This document shows positions 32,165 through 43,253 of a DNA stretch of 64,000 nucleotides, piece by piece. The translations under genes and the position numbers were made by a program. Position 1 is the first letter of the stretch; each line of letters begins with the position of its first letter. Source of the stretch: Liolophura sinensis (Eukaryota > Mollusca > Polyplacophora > Chitonida > Chitonidae); the NCBI RefSeq assembly GCF_032854445.1, contig NW_027018053.1, positions 36,242-100,241 on the forward strand. Reading direction: 5' to 3'. The notes under the pieces were generated by a model, which ran no database searches, was not told the DNA's origin, and saw only the letters and a program-made list of their open reading frames with translations.

Positions 32165-33035
32165 ATTCATTTCAATGTAATTTATTCAGCTGTACTGTCA
32201 CAGACTGATGTGGATAGAGGATGTTTTACGATGAAGGATAAATAGCATAATAATATTTCGAGTGAAATGGGGAAATGATAACCTCTCATGAGAAAATACT
32301 TATGATATCCATCCTTCCCTGTGAAATATTCTATTTATTATGTATATGTTGACAATATCGTAATTTCTTGAATTTGAACAAGTTCTAGCAATGTTTTCAG
32401 CTGTAGGTCGTCACAGACTTGTGTATATAGCGTGTCGTCGTACATGACGTCTTGTGTGACCTTGTGTGACCTTGTGATTTGTTTTCTGAGAGAAATATCA
32501 CTTTTATCAGTGGAGGAAGTCCTGGTATTTCACTGTTACATACATAATCAATTTGATTATTTCATATTTCATAATTGTTGTTAATTCAACCGTTTAATAA
32601 ATTATTTGATGTTAAAGCAAGAACTGGGAACGATTCCACAAAGCTAATATTGACATTTAGCTTAAATCAAAACTTAAAATACGATTTTAGAGTTTATTTT
32701 TGGGTCTTGTTGATGAAAACTTTCACCACCTCACCTATGTTATCTTAATACAAATGTGTCAAAAAATCAAGCTCCATTTACCAAATACTAAGCACTGTGG
32801 CAAGGTTTTAAATTTTGACATAAGTCAGAATTTTGTCTGAGGAATTAGTCCCTGATACTTAACAGATTCTCAATTCAGTATTGTATATTTTATAGTAGAA
32901 AGTACCATTCACTATTTTGTAAAAGTGAATTTACAAAAGATTGCTTATTAAATAATTCTCACTTCAAATAATGCCAGTTCAATAGTAATATATCGTTCAC
33001 TGCTTGAAATTCAGTACATATACTAAAAACAGTCA
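32165..33035 (+). repeat. Dispersed repeat Y, long copy 1
   Basis: Similar throughout to 50836-51485, with internal gaps: CATTTCAATGTAATTTA, GACTGATGTGGATAGAGGA, GGAAATGATAACC, AGACTAAGCACTGTGGCAAG-like and GATTGCTTATTAAATAATTC blocks in the same order. No frame of interest inside. Confidence 0.88.
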
Positions 33036-33239
33036 TTACTTCATATAGCTTTGATTTGGTTATTAACACGTGACAGTTGCCTTATCCATGGGTCAATACT
33101 GTATATCAATTTACTTATGAGTTCGAAGTTGGAATACAGTAGATTCTACTTCACATTTTGCGAACTCAATAGTGATTACCTCGCCAATACTAAACACTCT
33201 CTTGTTTAGCAAATCTGGATAAAAATTTTCATTTAACAA

Positions 33240-33545
33240 TTATTTCAATCATATGACGACGAGGAGTCATTATGTTTGTGTACATATATTGTATCTTCTC
33301 GTGAGTCCGTGCCGTTAATGTGCTGCCGCCACTGAATAATCATGCTGAAGACACCAGACATGACACCTTACCTATTCACATGATACCGACACCGGGGCAA
33401 CCAGTCATATTTTCTTGTTCTAACCTCTGAAGACTGAACGCCAAGCAAGGTAGGAACAAGTACCATTTCAAAGTCTTTGGTATGATCTGTCCCGGGTTTG
33501 ATGCTGGGGTCCCCTGACTTCGAGTTGGACGCTCTAACCATTTGG
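33240..33545 (-). repeat. SINE type B
   Basis: ATCATATGACGACGAGGAGT at one end and a degraded tRNA-like head (GACGCTCTAACCATTTGG) at the other. The tail beyond 33240 is lost. Confidence 0.85.
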
Positions 33546-34450
33546 ATACTGACGTAAAAACAGTGCGACTGTGCCATGTGAATTGGGAAAAGTCTTACAC
33601 AACCTTTACTGACATTATTTCCCGTTCACTTATCTCATCGTGTTCCAGAGATACACATCTCTTTTCTCAGGAACCTCCCAAGTTTACAAACGCTAAGCTC
33701 TTCAATCTTCTCCATCTTTTATCTATTCTAAATAACTTTTTTGTGAAACCTTTGTCAGACGTCCATGTTGCAGTAAATGTGATCAATAACAGTTGCTTAA
33801 AGCAAAGGAAAGCTAAACTATGAAGTAAAGACACCTATAAACTATGCGTTAAAATGCTTTCAATTAATTATATAGACTTACTCAAGAATGTTGATAGGTA
33901 TTCAAATAAAATTATGGTGAGCTTTTGGAGCCATACTGACGGTATCCAGAAACTCTGATGTCACATCATCTTTCTTCCTGATGTTCACCAGAAGGTAGGG
34001 GTTTTGGAAACAATCTTTCAGTAATCTTTTACTCACGGGTAAAAAAGTTATTTCCGCATTCAATGATTACCTTAACTCTCATAGTATGGTTCATAAAGCC
34101 CACTTGGAATTCAAATGTTTGAACGCCTTGAAGTCTTTTCACAAAAAATCTCAAAAAAGAAGTAAATGAAAGTATATTTGTGCATAGTTTGAAGTGGTCT
34201 ATTTAGTGATGCCTACTTCTATTCTTACAGGTCTTTTCTTTAGCATTTTTGACAAGTCACATGGTACAGTCGAACTTTTTTAACCTTAGCGATAAAAGAG
34301 TTCTAAGGCGAAACACTCCCATTCTTGTTTAACGCCACATTTAAGAATATTTAACGCACAATTTGGTACTCAGTTTTATTAATTAAGGAAAACTAGAATG
34401 GCCACAGGATCAATCACAGCGTTGTCTTAGATAATAACTGGACTGTACTA

Positions 34451-34565
34451 ACATGGACACGGGACTGGCGCAGCAAAGTGACCTCCGAGACTTTCACCAA
34501 TCCGTGTTGATGCGAGCTCAAGTCCAGCTCATGCTGGCTTCCTCTCCGGTGGTACGTGGGAAATT
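34451..34565 (+). repeat. SINE type A (tandem copy 1), 3'-truncated
   Basis: GCGCAGCAAAGTGACC, AGCTCAAGTCCAGCTCATGC and TGGCTTCCTCTCCGG, stopping at GTACGTGGGAAATTC. Confidence 0.85.
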
Positions 34566-35385
34566 CGTAAAAAATAATGTCTTTATATCTCATCTAAAAA
34601 GCATTTTCTCTTTTTGTGGGTATAGGCTCATATTTTAGACCCTGTTCAATCTTGTCTGATATTTATCTCTTGTCAACGATCTGCCCATCAACAGTCACAA
34701 TTAAAGCGGCTAAACCGGGGATTTGGGAGGAAATATCCCCAAACCCACGATGAAATAAATTTTTTGCTCCATTTATCGACATGGGCATGTAGTCTTTAGT
34801 AATATATCAGATCGTTACCCAAAATTCCACAATAGCAATGCCTGAAGTGACGTCACGGGGTGTTGCAACCTGCATCAATTACGGCAGGAGACACACATAC
34901 AAATAAATGCACGAATTACTATGGTAACCTAACGTATTGGACACGTACTATGTGAACGTAACTACAAAGAAGAGTAAATAATTAATAAAACTTCAGTCAA
35001 AAGCTGTGAAGTATATTTGAAAATGTGATTTGCTCAATAGCATATACGTGTGCAAATATTCCAATGTATTCTTTATTATGTAATGGATTACTCTCTTTCG
35101 GCGGGAACATTTTGTTGAAGTCCCATGCGCTTGGCCGCACGCATACACAGCACATTTAAATTTAGAGCAGGAAGACATATTCTCGACCTGATTTTGTTGG
35201 TAGAATACTATATAGATTTATATACATCTGTACATTTTGACTATAAGCAATGTGGTCTAAAGTATGACGTAAGGTTCATCACATAGACACCTAAAAACAA
35301 TGCATAAAAATGCTTTTATTTAATTTTTTTTAATTTTCAAAAGTCTAAATGAATGTATATTTATGTATTGTTTGAACAGGACAGG

Positions 35386-35600
35386 GGAGTGACTTCGGAG
35401 ACTTTTACCGATGTGGGTGGCTGCGAGTTCAAGATCGGCTCATGCTGGCTTTCTCTCCAATCATACGTGGGAAGTTCTCTCGTGTCTTTCAGCAATCTCC
35501 GGATGGACGAGGGTTTTCTTCCCTACCACCACAAAGCTGGCTACCGTTGTATAAGCAAAATGTTCTTGAGTACAGCATAAAAAATCGATCAAGTAAAAAA
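35386..35600 (+). repeat. SINE type A (tandem copy 2)
   Basis: The same element as 34451 but with body and tail kept (CTTGAGTACAGCATAAAAAATC then AAGTAAAAAA). Confidence 0.85.
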
Positions 35601-36108
35601 ACATAATGACTTTATATCTCATCTAAATACCACTTTCTCTATATGGTTTTGTGGCTATAGGTTCATATTTTAGACCTAGCTCAATCTTGTCTGGCATTTA
35701 TATCGACGGTCACAATTAAAAGGGGCTAAACCGAGAATTTTTTAAAAAGAAAAATCCCCAAAATCCATGATCAAATAAAATAACGACAAAAAAAGAGTAA
35801 ATATTTTATAAAACCTCATCCAAAAGCTCCAAAGTATAATTGAAAATGCGATGTGCTCAACAGCATATGACTGTGCAAGTATTCAAAGGTGTTCTTGTTT
35901 AACGATTTACTCTTTTTCAGCGCGAACATTTGGCTGAAGTTCTAAATAGGCCTTTATACGCTTGGCAGTACGCATACACAACACATTTAAATTTAGACCA
36001 GGAGGACAAACTCCCGACCTGATTTTGTTGGTAGAATAGTACCTGTTTGTATACGCCAACGTACATTTTGACTGTACGCAACACGCAGAACGGTGTAAGG
36101 GTGTGAAG

Positions 36109-36187
36109 ATGACGGTCCATGTAACTTTGGGCGAGTTACTCGCTTTGACGTGTGCATGTATACTTGCCAAAACTGCCATTAGTCAAG
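36109..36187 (+). CDS. Signal-peptide exon of a predicted cysteine-rich receptor
   Basis: ATG at 36109 opens 26 codons (TLGELLALTCACILAKTAIS) with a short polar start, hydrophobic core and small residues before a likely cleavage at the end, then donor CAAG|GTAAGT at 36187 in phase 1. A phase-1 signal-peptide exon is the standard start of a modular extracellular protein. The next phase-1 exon on this strand with cysteine-rich content is at 46630, and joining them gives ...SQGTEV.... I infer they are one gene because phases fit and no other gene intervenes on the plus strand; the 10.4-kb intron holds a MULE and an LTR element. The link is inference, and another exon could lie between. Confidence 0.6.
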
Positions 36188-36309
36188 GTAAGTTCTTTTC
36201 CCACAGAATAGATGTGGTTAATCACATATTTTAGTAAATTGATTTACTGGTTCAATCATTCTTTCTGTTAGTCCATGTAAGCGTATGGAAAAATTCAATT
36301 TGCACTATC

Positions 36310-36354
36310 CCCTCCCCCCCCCCCCTACTACTCATCTTGAGTTTGTGTGTATCC

Positions 36355-36385
<31 letters not shown>

Positions 36386-36530
36386 TTTCACTTGTGTTTT
36401 ACACCGTACTCAAAGAATATTTCACTTTTACAAGGGTGGCCAGGATTATGGTGAGAAGGTAAAGACCGGCAGAAACCCACGACTATCCGCAGATTGCAGT
36501 CAGACATTCGCACGTACTGTACGTCCATAG
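36310..36530 (-). repeat. SINE type A with poly(C) and (TTTA)n
   Basis: A short C-rich run (CCTCCCCCCCCCCCC) near 36312-36325, then (TTTA)n from 36352, then GTGTTTTACACCGTACTCAA, to AACCCACGACTATCCGCAG. Confidence 0.85.
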
Positions 36531-36694
36531 TGTTTTTACATCGCAGAACTAATCGTGTGCCGCCGTCGTCGTGTAAGTGAGATATAGTTATACACCAGTC
36601 ACATCAATAAATAATCTTGAGTACAGTGATTTATTAGGACATGGGGATCAGACTAGCGAATATATATACATGTACACGTAGGATATATCCAAAC

Positions 36695-36960
36695 CCTCAA
36701 TAGAGCGTACGCCTCAGCAGATGGTAGATTCAGGCTCAATCCTGGGTCGGTTCACACCTGAGATATTAAAAGAGGAAGTTGTAACTTCCTTGCTTGGTGT
36801 TCAGCATGAAGGGGATACCGCAAGAACTGGTTGATTTGTGTCAGTATAATGGTTCGGGAGGCGGGCTTACGTGTCTTCGGTAAGCTGTCTTGGTGAAGGA
36901 GCACAAGATAAAAGAACAGTGGAAATCCGTCCTGCAACAAGGAGGCACATTACATCATGC
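36695..36960 (+). repeat. SINE type C (plus copy of an inverted pair)
   Basis: Worn head AATAGAGCGTACGCCTCAGC, palindrome GAGGAAGTTGTAACTTCC, body GGTTCGGGAGGCGGGCTTAC, ending CAACAAGGAGGCACATTACA. The tail is missing. Confidence 0.9.
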
Positions 36961-37139
36961 ACTCCAAGCCCTCAAATGTAAAACTATATTAACTAATGTG
37001 TGAAGAGGCTGCTATCTGCGTCCAGGTGTACTATTATCACTAAGGAAGACTGCGCTTCAATCCTGTGGGCTGGGAATTTGAAACTTCTCCCGATTTCATG
37101 GATTTCCCCCCGGTTTTTTGGGGCTGTTGTTTAGTGAGT

Positions 37140-37478
37140 GAGTAACTGAGTGATTCAGTGAGTGCGTGGTTGGGGTTTAACGTCGTACTTAACAATTGTT
37201 TAGTCATATGACAATGAAAGAATCCTTAGAGTGCATGTAATGTGCCTCCTTGTTGCAGGACGGATTTCCACCGCTCTTTTATTTAGTGCTGCTTCACTGA
37301 GACGCCTTACCGAAGGCAGGTAAGGCGCCCCACACAAGCCATTATACTGATTTGGGTCAACCAGTCTCCATGCTAAACGTCAAGCGAGGAAGTTACAACT
37401 TCCTCTTTTAAGGCCTCAGGATCTACCGCCTCCTCTAAGCGAAAACTCTACCAACTGTTCTATCTGGGCCGGTGGGCG
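37140..37478 (-). repeat. SINE type C (minus copy of an inverted pair), near full length
   Basis: Tail GGTTTAACGTCGTACTTAAC, body GGACGGATTTCCACCGCTCT, palindrome GAGGAAGTTACAACTTCCTC and a head (ACCAACTGTTCTATCTGGGCC) complementary to the tRNA-like 5' end. Confidence 0.92.
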
Positions 37479-37569
37479 GTCGTTGAAATATGTGTATATC
37501 TGAATGCCAAACGTTGGAAAGTTTGTTAGTCGCTGGCCAACTGTCGGTGGTTTACCTCAAGTAATTTTG

Positions 37570-38199
37570 TTTCCTCTACTCTTAAAAGTAACTCTCAAAT
37601 TTCATTTTAAGGTCTGTCAGTCTGGCATCCAGTTTTCTATGTTTGTGTATCTTAAGTGGAGGGGCCGCCCCACCTTCAAGCTGCAAAATATTCACCTTAT
37701 TTACGGCTTGTTCGGTCTTGATAATGGCGGTGAACTCAAAAATGTTCGGATGGCCTTTCTTCACCAAGGGATTTAGCCTTCAATGCCAGACCTCCAAATG
37801 GTTTGTAGTGCCTGGTCCTTTTGTGTCATAGTGGTCCCATGTCTCTTGATCCACTATCCAAGTTTTATTGACATAGTCTGGAAAGAGTGGAGCTGGGGCA
37901 GTGTTTGCAGAATCTACCAGAGCTCGAAGACACACATCTTTAACTAGGTCTCTGGACACTAATCGTAAAACTGCCGCTCGTCTTACAAATTGGTGCAGGT
38001 CGTCATCCGTCTGGTACAGACTGGCCAAACCTAAGTGTTGTACTCGCCTCCAGATGCATTGGGTATAATGGGGGAAAAAACCGCCCTTAATTGTTACGCC
38101 TGGGAAAGCTTCTATAGCTGTGTGCACGGCTGTCTCAAGGTCAAGTTGGATGAAAGGCGGATTGAAGACATACACGTGCTGGATGTATACATCTTTCAG
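37570..38199 (-). pseudogene. MULE-like (FLYWCH-associated) transposase, C-terminal half
   Basis: The minus strand encodes FNPPFIQLDLETAVHTAIEA, FPGVTIKGGFFPHYTQCIWR and LYQTDDDLHQFVRRAAVLRL, then TTNHLEVWH. This is the pattern of MULE transposases in animal FLYWCH-type proteins: the D before E/H of the catalytic core, GCFFHFxQxxWR-like, and TTNxxEGWH. A TGA stands in frame near 37778-37780, after which GHPNIFEFTAIIKTEQAVNK continues. The upstream end stops at 38199, where an LTR element begins. The N-terminal part is found beyond that element (43869-44060). MULE transposases cut and paste DNA; this copy is dead. Confidence 0.7.
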
Positions 38200-38952
38200 T
38201 GTTACGACCCAAACTGTCTGTATTATAAAGAGATGGCTTGTTCGAAATACAGGACGGTTTAGCCGCACAAAAAAGTAACCAAAACCAGCAGATTTTATTT
38301 TACAACAATTTATTAGCTTAACAAGAACAGATAATAAGACTTATACAAATACTAAAGTACTTAAGTTTAACAAGAAAGGGTAGCAGTATCTATACAAATA
38401 CTAAAGTACTTACGGTGTCAAGTCCAAACGGACGCATATATTCCACAATATATATACCACACAGGCATAAATGCTCAGAGGCAAATTCACAAGAGGGAAA
38501 GTCTACAGTATAACTGAGTGTACGACGAAATATACACAAAATTCCACAGACAGGGTCCGTGTACTAATAGGCACTGTGTATACAAGAGCACAAATTAAAC
38601 ATACAAGTTCAGACTGAACAAATGCTCGGTGGAGATAGGATATAACAAAGCCAGAGGCTATAGAGACACCAAAATTCAGCACAAATGGCCTACTAAAGTA
38701 ATACACAGCAAAAGCATCCAAGCTCTCAATAATTCTCCTTTCTCCCTTATCTATTCTCTCCCGTCTTATATAGCCTGGTGGAATTGTCCAGAATAAGAAA
38801 ATTCCTGAACACTTGATATAAACAAACAGGAACCGAACTGAGCGCATTCTGGAATATTCTAAGGTAGAGGGAGACAGCACTCCCTGAACTTAGCATATGT
38901 AAACAGTGGCAAGCTATATTTAGAAACTGACGGCAGTCGCGCACAAAACACA
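38200..38952 (-). repeat. 3' LTR
   Basis: 753 bp. On the minus strand it starts TGTGTTTTGTGCGCGACTGC right after the purine tract GAAGGGTGGG and ends GGGTCGTAACA. It is repeated at 43254-43868 with few differences. TG...CA ends are visible. Confidence 0.9.
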
Positions 38953-39079
38953 CCCACCCTTCAAGAAAAAAAAAGTTTTCCTAACTTTTTTTTACTTACA
39001 ATATATGTTAAACTATTTAGTTAAACAATTATATATACAACATTGTAAAACCACATGTAATTAAACATTTATACACAAC

Positions 39080-39420
39080 TTATACACGAGACAAGCAATC
39101 TGCAATAACATTATCTTTTCCCTTTACATGTTTGATTTCAAGATTGTATTCCTGCAACAATAAACTCCACCGTAACAATCTCTGATTCTTTCCCTTAACT
39201 TTCTGCACAAACACAAGTGGATTGTGATCAGTATTTACAATCACAGGTTGTCTCGAAGCTGTAACATAAACTCCAAAATGTTGCAGAGCTAAAATAACAG
39301 ACAAACATTCTTTTTCAACAGTTGAATAATTTCTCTGAAACTTGTTAAGTTTACGAGAAAAGAAACAAACTGGATGATCAACACCAAGATTGTCCTCCTG
39401 AAGCAAAACAGCACCTACAG
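39080..39420 (-). pseudogene. RNase H domain of the LTR element
   Basis: AVGAVLLQEDNLGVDHPVCF, FSRKLNKFQRNYSTVEKECL (catalytic Glu), VNTDHNPLVFV (catalytic Asp) and a terminal KGKDNVIADCLSRV. This is the C-terminal gypsy RNase H, and the element's polyprotein ends here at 39080. The first catalytic Asp (normally in xDASxxGxGAVL) falls at the deletion junction and is not certain. It lies downstream of integrase in the same frame, which fixes the unusual gene order. Confidence 0.88.
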
Positions 39421-40057
39421 CAACATCGTGAAAAATGACATCAGTTCTTGATGGTACATCCGGAAATAAATGTGAAAACTCAAAAACAAGTTCAGACAGT
39501 TGCTGTTGCTGAATGGGTTCCAGATGTTGCAGTTTAGGATCAAATTGTTTTAAGACATCTGAATTCTGAAGCTTTGAACAATTGAGCTTAGAATCAACCA
39601 ATTGTTCGCCAATATCATCTGTATTGCAGCAACTCTGGTCAATGTCAGCAGCAACAACATTAACAGAAGGTACAGCAGTGTTGTCAGTGTCACTTCTGTT
39701 TACATAGGGTTTCAGCATGTTGATATGGCATAACTGACTTGATTTGCGCCGATCGGGTGTTTTAACAACATAGTTAAGCTCACTCAGCTTTTTGTCAACA
39801 ACATATCGACCAAAATATCTGACATCAAAGCATTTACCAGGTACAGGTAACAATACTAAAACTTTCTGACCAATTTGAAATGGCCGAACAACAGATTTCT
39901 CATCATATCTACGTTTCATATTCTTCTGAGTACATTCAAGATTGGCTTTAGCCAATTCACATGCTCTGACAAGCTTAGCACGAAAATCAGATACATAATC
40001 CAAAAGATTTACATTACTTGTGTCATCATTGAGAAACTGTTCCTTGTAAATTAACAA
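39421..40057 (-). pseudogene. Integrase C-terminus and RT N-terminal remnant
   Basis: Begins in integrase-associated sequence (KRRYDEKSVVRPFQIGQKVL) with the GPY/F-like end CHINMLKPYV, then an acidic/Ser-rich spacer, then the start of an RT (LSELVFEFSHLFPDVPSRTD, then FHDV). At 39411-39430 it jumps to RNase H, skipping some 250 residues of palm and fingers including the YxDD motif. Both partners of the junction would carry a DVxVG-like sequence, consistent with deletion through a short direct repeat. The frame is continuous from 40057 to 39080, so integrase before RT is not an assembly order artefact within this stretch. Confidence 0.85.
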
Positions 40058-40084
40058 AGGTCCTCTAACAGTATGTCCAAATAC

Positions 40085-40862
40085 TCAATCAAATGGACTG
40101 AAACCCAATGATTCTTGTACTGACTCTCGAACAGCAAACATAAGAAATGGAATACCTTCATCCCAGTCTTTCTCTGTATCATAACAATGAGTCTTAATCA
40201 TGTTTTTTAATGTTTGGTGAAATCTTTCAATTGCACCTTGACTTTCTGGGTGGTAGGCAGACGACTTGTATTGTTTAATGCCTAACTGGTACATAACTTG
40301 CTGAAAAATACCAGACATAAAGTTTGAACCTTGATCAGACTGTATGGATTTGGGTAAACCAAACAGAGTAAAAAAACTTTGTTAAAGCTTTGACAACAGA
40401 CTTGGTGTTTATATTCCTTAAAGGAACAGCTTCGGGAAATCTGGTTGCTGTACACATAATAGTTAACACATACTGATTCCCAGACTTCGTCTTAGGTAGA
40501 GGGCCTACACAATCAATCAATATTTTGCTGAATGGCTCTTGAAAAGCTGGTACAGGCTCTAATGGTGCCTTAGGAATAGTCTGATTAGGCTTACCCACTA
40601 CCTGGCATGTATGACATGATTTACAAAACTGGGTTACATCTCTCTTTAATCCTGGCCAAAAGAAGTGGTTCAGTATCCTGTAGTAGGTCTTGTTAACACC
40701 CATGTGACCAGCTAATGGCATTTCATGTGCCATACGTAAAATTTCAGTTTGATATGCCTTAGGTACAACAATCTGATGTTTAACAGCCCAGTCATCATCA
40801 ACAGATACATCAGGTGGTCTCCATTTACGCATAAGTATATCAGATTTGACATAATAACACAC
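40085..40862 (-). pseudogene. Integrase zinc-binding and catalytic core
   Basis: The HHCC domain (AHEMPLAGHMGVNKTYYRIL, FCKSCHTCQ) is followed by the DDE core: ILIDCVGPLPKTKSGNQYVL (first Asp), the second Asp near 40333 (SDQGS) and HPESQGAIERFHQ (Glu). Integrase inserts element cDNA into the host genome. A frameshift at the A/T run at about 40369-40376 separates first and second Asp, and an in-frame TGA at about 40085-40087 separates the core from its C-terminal part. Dead as it stands. Confidence 0.88.
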
Positions 40863-40894
40863 AGGTTCAGATGAAATAACACAATCATCGACAG

Positions 40895-41095
40895 CTCTCT
40901 TTAGCGTGTTAGCTTTTTGGTGGAAGTTATAATTTTACAAAATTTAGCTGACAACAAATCTAACTACTGGTATCTTATCTAACTAACAACTGATGAATAA
41001 ACAAACTGCTTCTCATGATATTAATCATGGTATGTTCAATATGGATGAAAGATCATGTAAGAGTATTTAACTTACCAACACAATAAAACAGATTA
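40895..41095 (-). repeat. Inter-ORF segment with an inverted second copy at 45000-45205
   Basis: ATTTTACAAAATTTAGCTGA, ACTACTGGTATCTTATCTAA and TTCAATATGGATGAAAGATC are found reverse-complemented at 45000-45205. It lies between protease and integrase, just where the polyprotein frame is interrupted, so it may be an insertion into the element. Confidence 0.85.
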
Positions 41096-41130
41096 AAGCT
41101 CAACATGAAATTTCTGGGTCTTTATGCTGT

Positions 41131-41679
41131 TCAGTTAGTTACAGGCTGATGTTTAGAAACACGTGATATGTCACTGGGTATACAATGGTCTGATTCATCA
41201 TTATCAATGCAGTCGCCTTGAGTAAACATTTGTGTAAGAAATGTATCTTGTAAGTCCGTTACTGTGTTTTTGCCGTTATCAGAAAGTTTGTTTGACATAG
41301 ACCTCGTTACAGCAAAAGAGTGATACAAATCTGGAATTTCTTTCTCAACAGGATCAACAGTTTGATTTAAACAAGGTTTATCAGTCACAATAGGATTAAC
41401 CATTACTTTGTCACCAGCAAAATCATTGCCAATTAGTAGATGAATTCCTTTAAAAGGCAAAGTAGGCCTAATGCCGACAGTGACAGGACCCGAAATAATA
41501 TCTGATGACAAGTAAGCTTTGTGAAGAGGCACAGATTCAAATTCAGCAGAGCTTACACCTCTAATTAATACATTTGATCCAGAATATGACTCATCAGAAA
41601 ATGGCAAAACATCTTGTAACAATAAAGACTGAGAAGCTCCAGTATCTCTTAATACCCTGATCTTTGTATCACAAGACAT
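41131..41679 (-). pseudogene. Aspartic protease region of the LTR element
   Basis: RVLRDTGASQSLLLQDVLPF carries the DTG(A/S) active site of retropepsins, and further on are GIHLLIGNDFAGDKVMVNP (the flap/second-helix LLIGND motif). It would cleave the Gag-Pol polyprotein. The frame ends at 41131, before the 200-bp segment that is repeated at 45000. Confidence 0.85.
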
Positions 41680-41818
41680 GTCACTTTAAGTGAGACTTTA
41701 CCGTCACAAACAAATGGCTCAAAAACCTTCATAACATTATCCTGTGACTTCTGTGTACAATCTACTGTGGAGTCTTAACATAATCAAATGCATCAACATG
41801 TTCACTATATCAGACTTT

Positions 41819-43136
41819 TTAGCAGTAACACACAAACCAGTAGGCTTGGAGCCACCCCTCCTGTTCTTGCCTTCTCTTTAAAGCATAACAATTTGATATG
41901 ACATGGCCTGGCTTCCTACAAAAATTACATGTAACCCTGCTAAACTGTCTATCAGTAAATGTATGGTCAGACCTTCGTTGAGTAGTGTTCGAATTAACAG
42001 GTCTTCTTTGATCACCTGATTTGTCAAAAATTTTGAGCCTGTTTCGGTGGGCCTGAATTTGAGTCAAATGAACCGCTGGAAAAGGGTTGAGGCTTTCTAA
42101 ATGTAGACGGCTTTTTCTGAAATGAGACCTTATGTGTAACCGTGTATGTATCGGCCAAAGTGGTTGCTGCTTCTAAAGTATCAGCCTCTTTGTCCTCAGT
42201 GAAAGTTCTGACATCAATCATTAATACAACTTTTAAAGTCTTCAATCAGAATGATCTGTTTCATCTTTTCATAATCATTATCTACGCTTTTAGCATAACA
42301 CCACCGCTCAAACAATTGTTCCTTCTGCCTAGCAAGTTCAATGTAAGTCTGATCTCTTTTCTCAAAATTTCTAAATTTCTGCCGATAGGCCTCTGGCACA
42401 AGCTCATATCTTTTTAAGATAACATCTTTCACAAGATCATAATCTGCAGCCTGTTCTGGTTGATTACTCTGTGTATATATCCATAGCTTTGCCAGTTAAC
42501 ACCCTCTGTAAAAGGTAGTCCAAAACTTTTTAGGCCACTCTAAATTTTGAGCAATCTTCTCAAACTGTAGAAAATATTTATCTACATAAGTTTCACGAAA
42601 TTGTGGCACCAATCTTATGTTTCCAGCGAAGTCAAATTTTGGAGGCATATCAGAAAAACTTAAAGCCAGACCTATCTCCTTCTAGTTTCCTTGCTTCAAT
42701 TTCGCTCTGAAGTCTCAATTTCTCCAATTCGAACACTCTTTCATTTTCCCTTTCCCTAAACAACCTTTCTTCTTCCTTTTCTTTAAACAATCTTTCCATT
42801 TTCCTTTTCTTTAAACAGTCTTTCTTTTTTCATTTTCACTTTCCTTAAACAATCTTTCTTTTTCATTTTCTTTTTCTTTCAGTTCTAACTCCTTCAGTCT
42901 TATTGCAGTGGAATCATCGCCCTCAGGCCTGTACACATCTAATGTACTTTCATCAAACTCCTGTAATTCTACCAAACGCTTAGCAAATGCTAAACTGCAT
43001 ATCTTTCTTACGTAGGGATCTTTTGATATTAAGATTCAGGTACTTGCTTCAAGCATACAAATCATTCTTATTTAACAGATCAAAAATATCCTGATCTGGG
43101 TGCTTCCATAAACTCGTCGGGCTTAAAATCCGACAT
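41819..43136 (-). pseudogene. gag region with a CCHC zinc knuckle, several frameshifts
   Basis: ATG at 43136 (MSDFKPDEFME), soon frameshifted. A charged coiled-coil-like stretch follows at 42690-42900 with repeated ERLFKEKE-type units (visible as TTTCTTTTTCATTTTC repeats on the plus strand), then RKFRNFEKRDQTYIELARQK (42432-42214) as a matrix/capsid-like helix, and finally CNFCRKPGHVISNC, a CX2CX4HX4C zinc knuckle at about 41900-41940. At least four frame changes. Confidence 0.78.
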
Positions 43137-43232
43137 GATGAATAAAATCTGCTGGCAAAGTTTACTACAAAGTCAAAGACTAGAAAATGACACAACTTAC
43201 ACAAAATCCTTTCAATTCCAATTCAAATTCAC

Positions 43233-43250
43233 TTCCCGGACAAGCCCCCA
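43233..43250 (-). other. Primer-binding site, tRNA-Pro-like
   Basis: The minus strand reads TGGGGGCTTGTCCGGGAA, matching 16 of 18 positions of the tRNA-Pro-type site TGGGGGCTCGTCCGGGAT that I know from retroviruses. It lies three bases inside the 5' LTR, as expected. Confidence 0.75.
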
Positions 43251-43253
43251 ATT

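Larger units (their letters stand above)
33825..36108 (+). repeat. Tandem segmental duplication upstream of the receptor gene
   Basis: Copy 1 is about 33825-35262, copy 2 about 35265-36100. Each has AGACACCTA(T/A)AAA and AAATGCTTT, a SINE A in the same place (34451 and 35386), TCTTTATATCTCATCTAAA, GCTCATATTTTAGACC-like, CACATTTAAATTTAGA and CCTGATTTTGTTGGTAGAAT. Copy 2 lacks roughly 500 bp. Copy 2 runs into the signal-peptide exon; copy 1 has no such exon. Confidence 0.85.

Noticed and set aside
38503-38880. 125-codon frame on the minus strand (repeated at 43465-43776)
   Set aside because: Lies entirely within the LTRs; not a separate gene.
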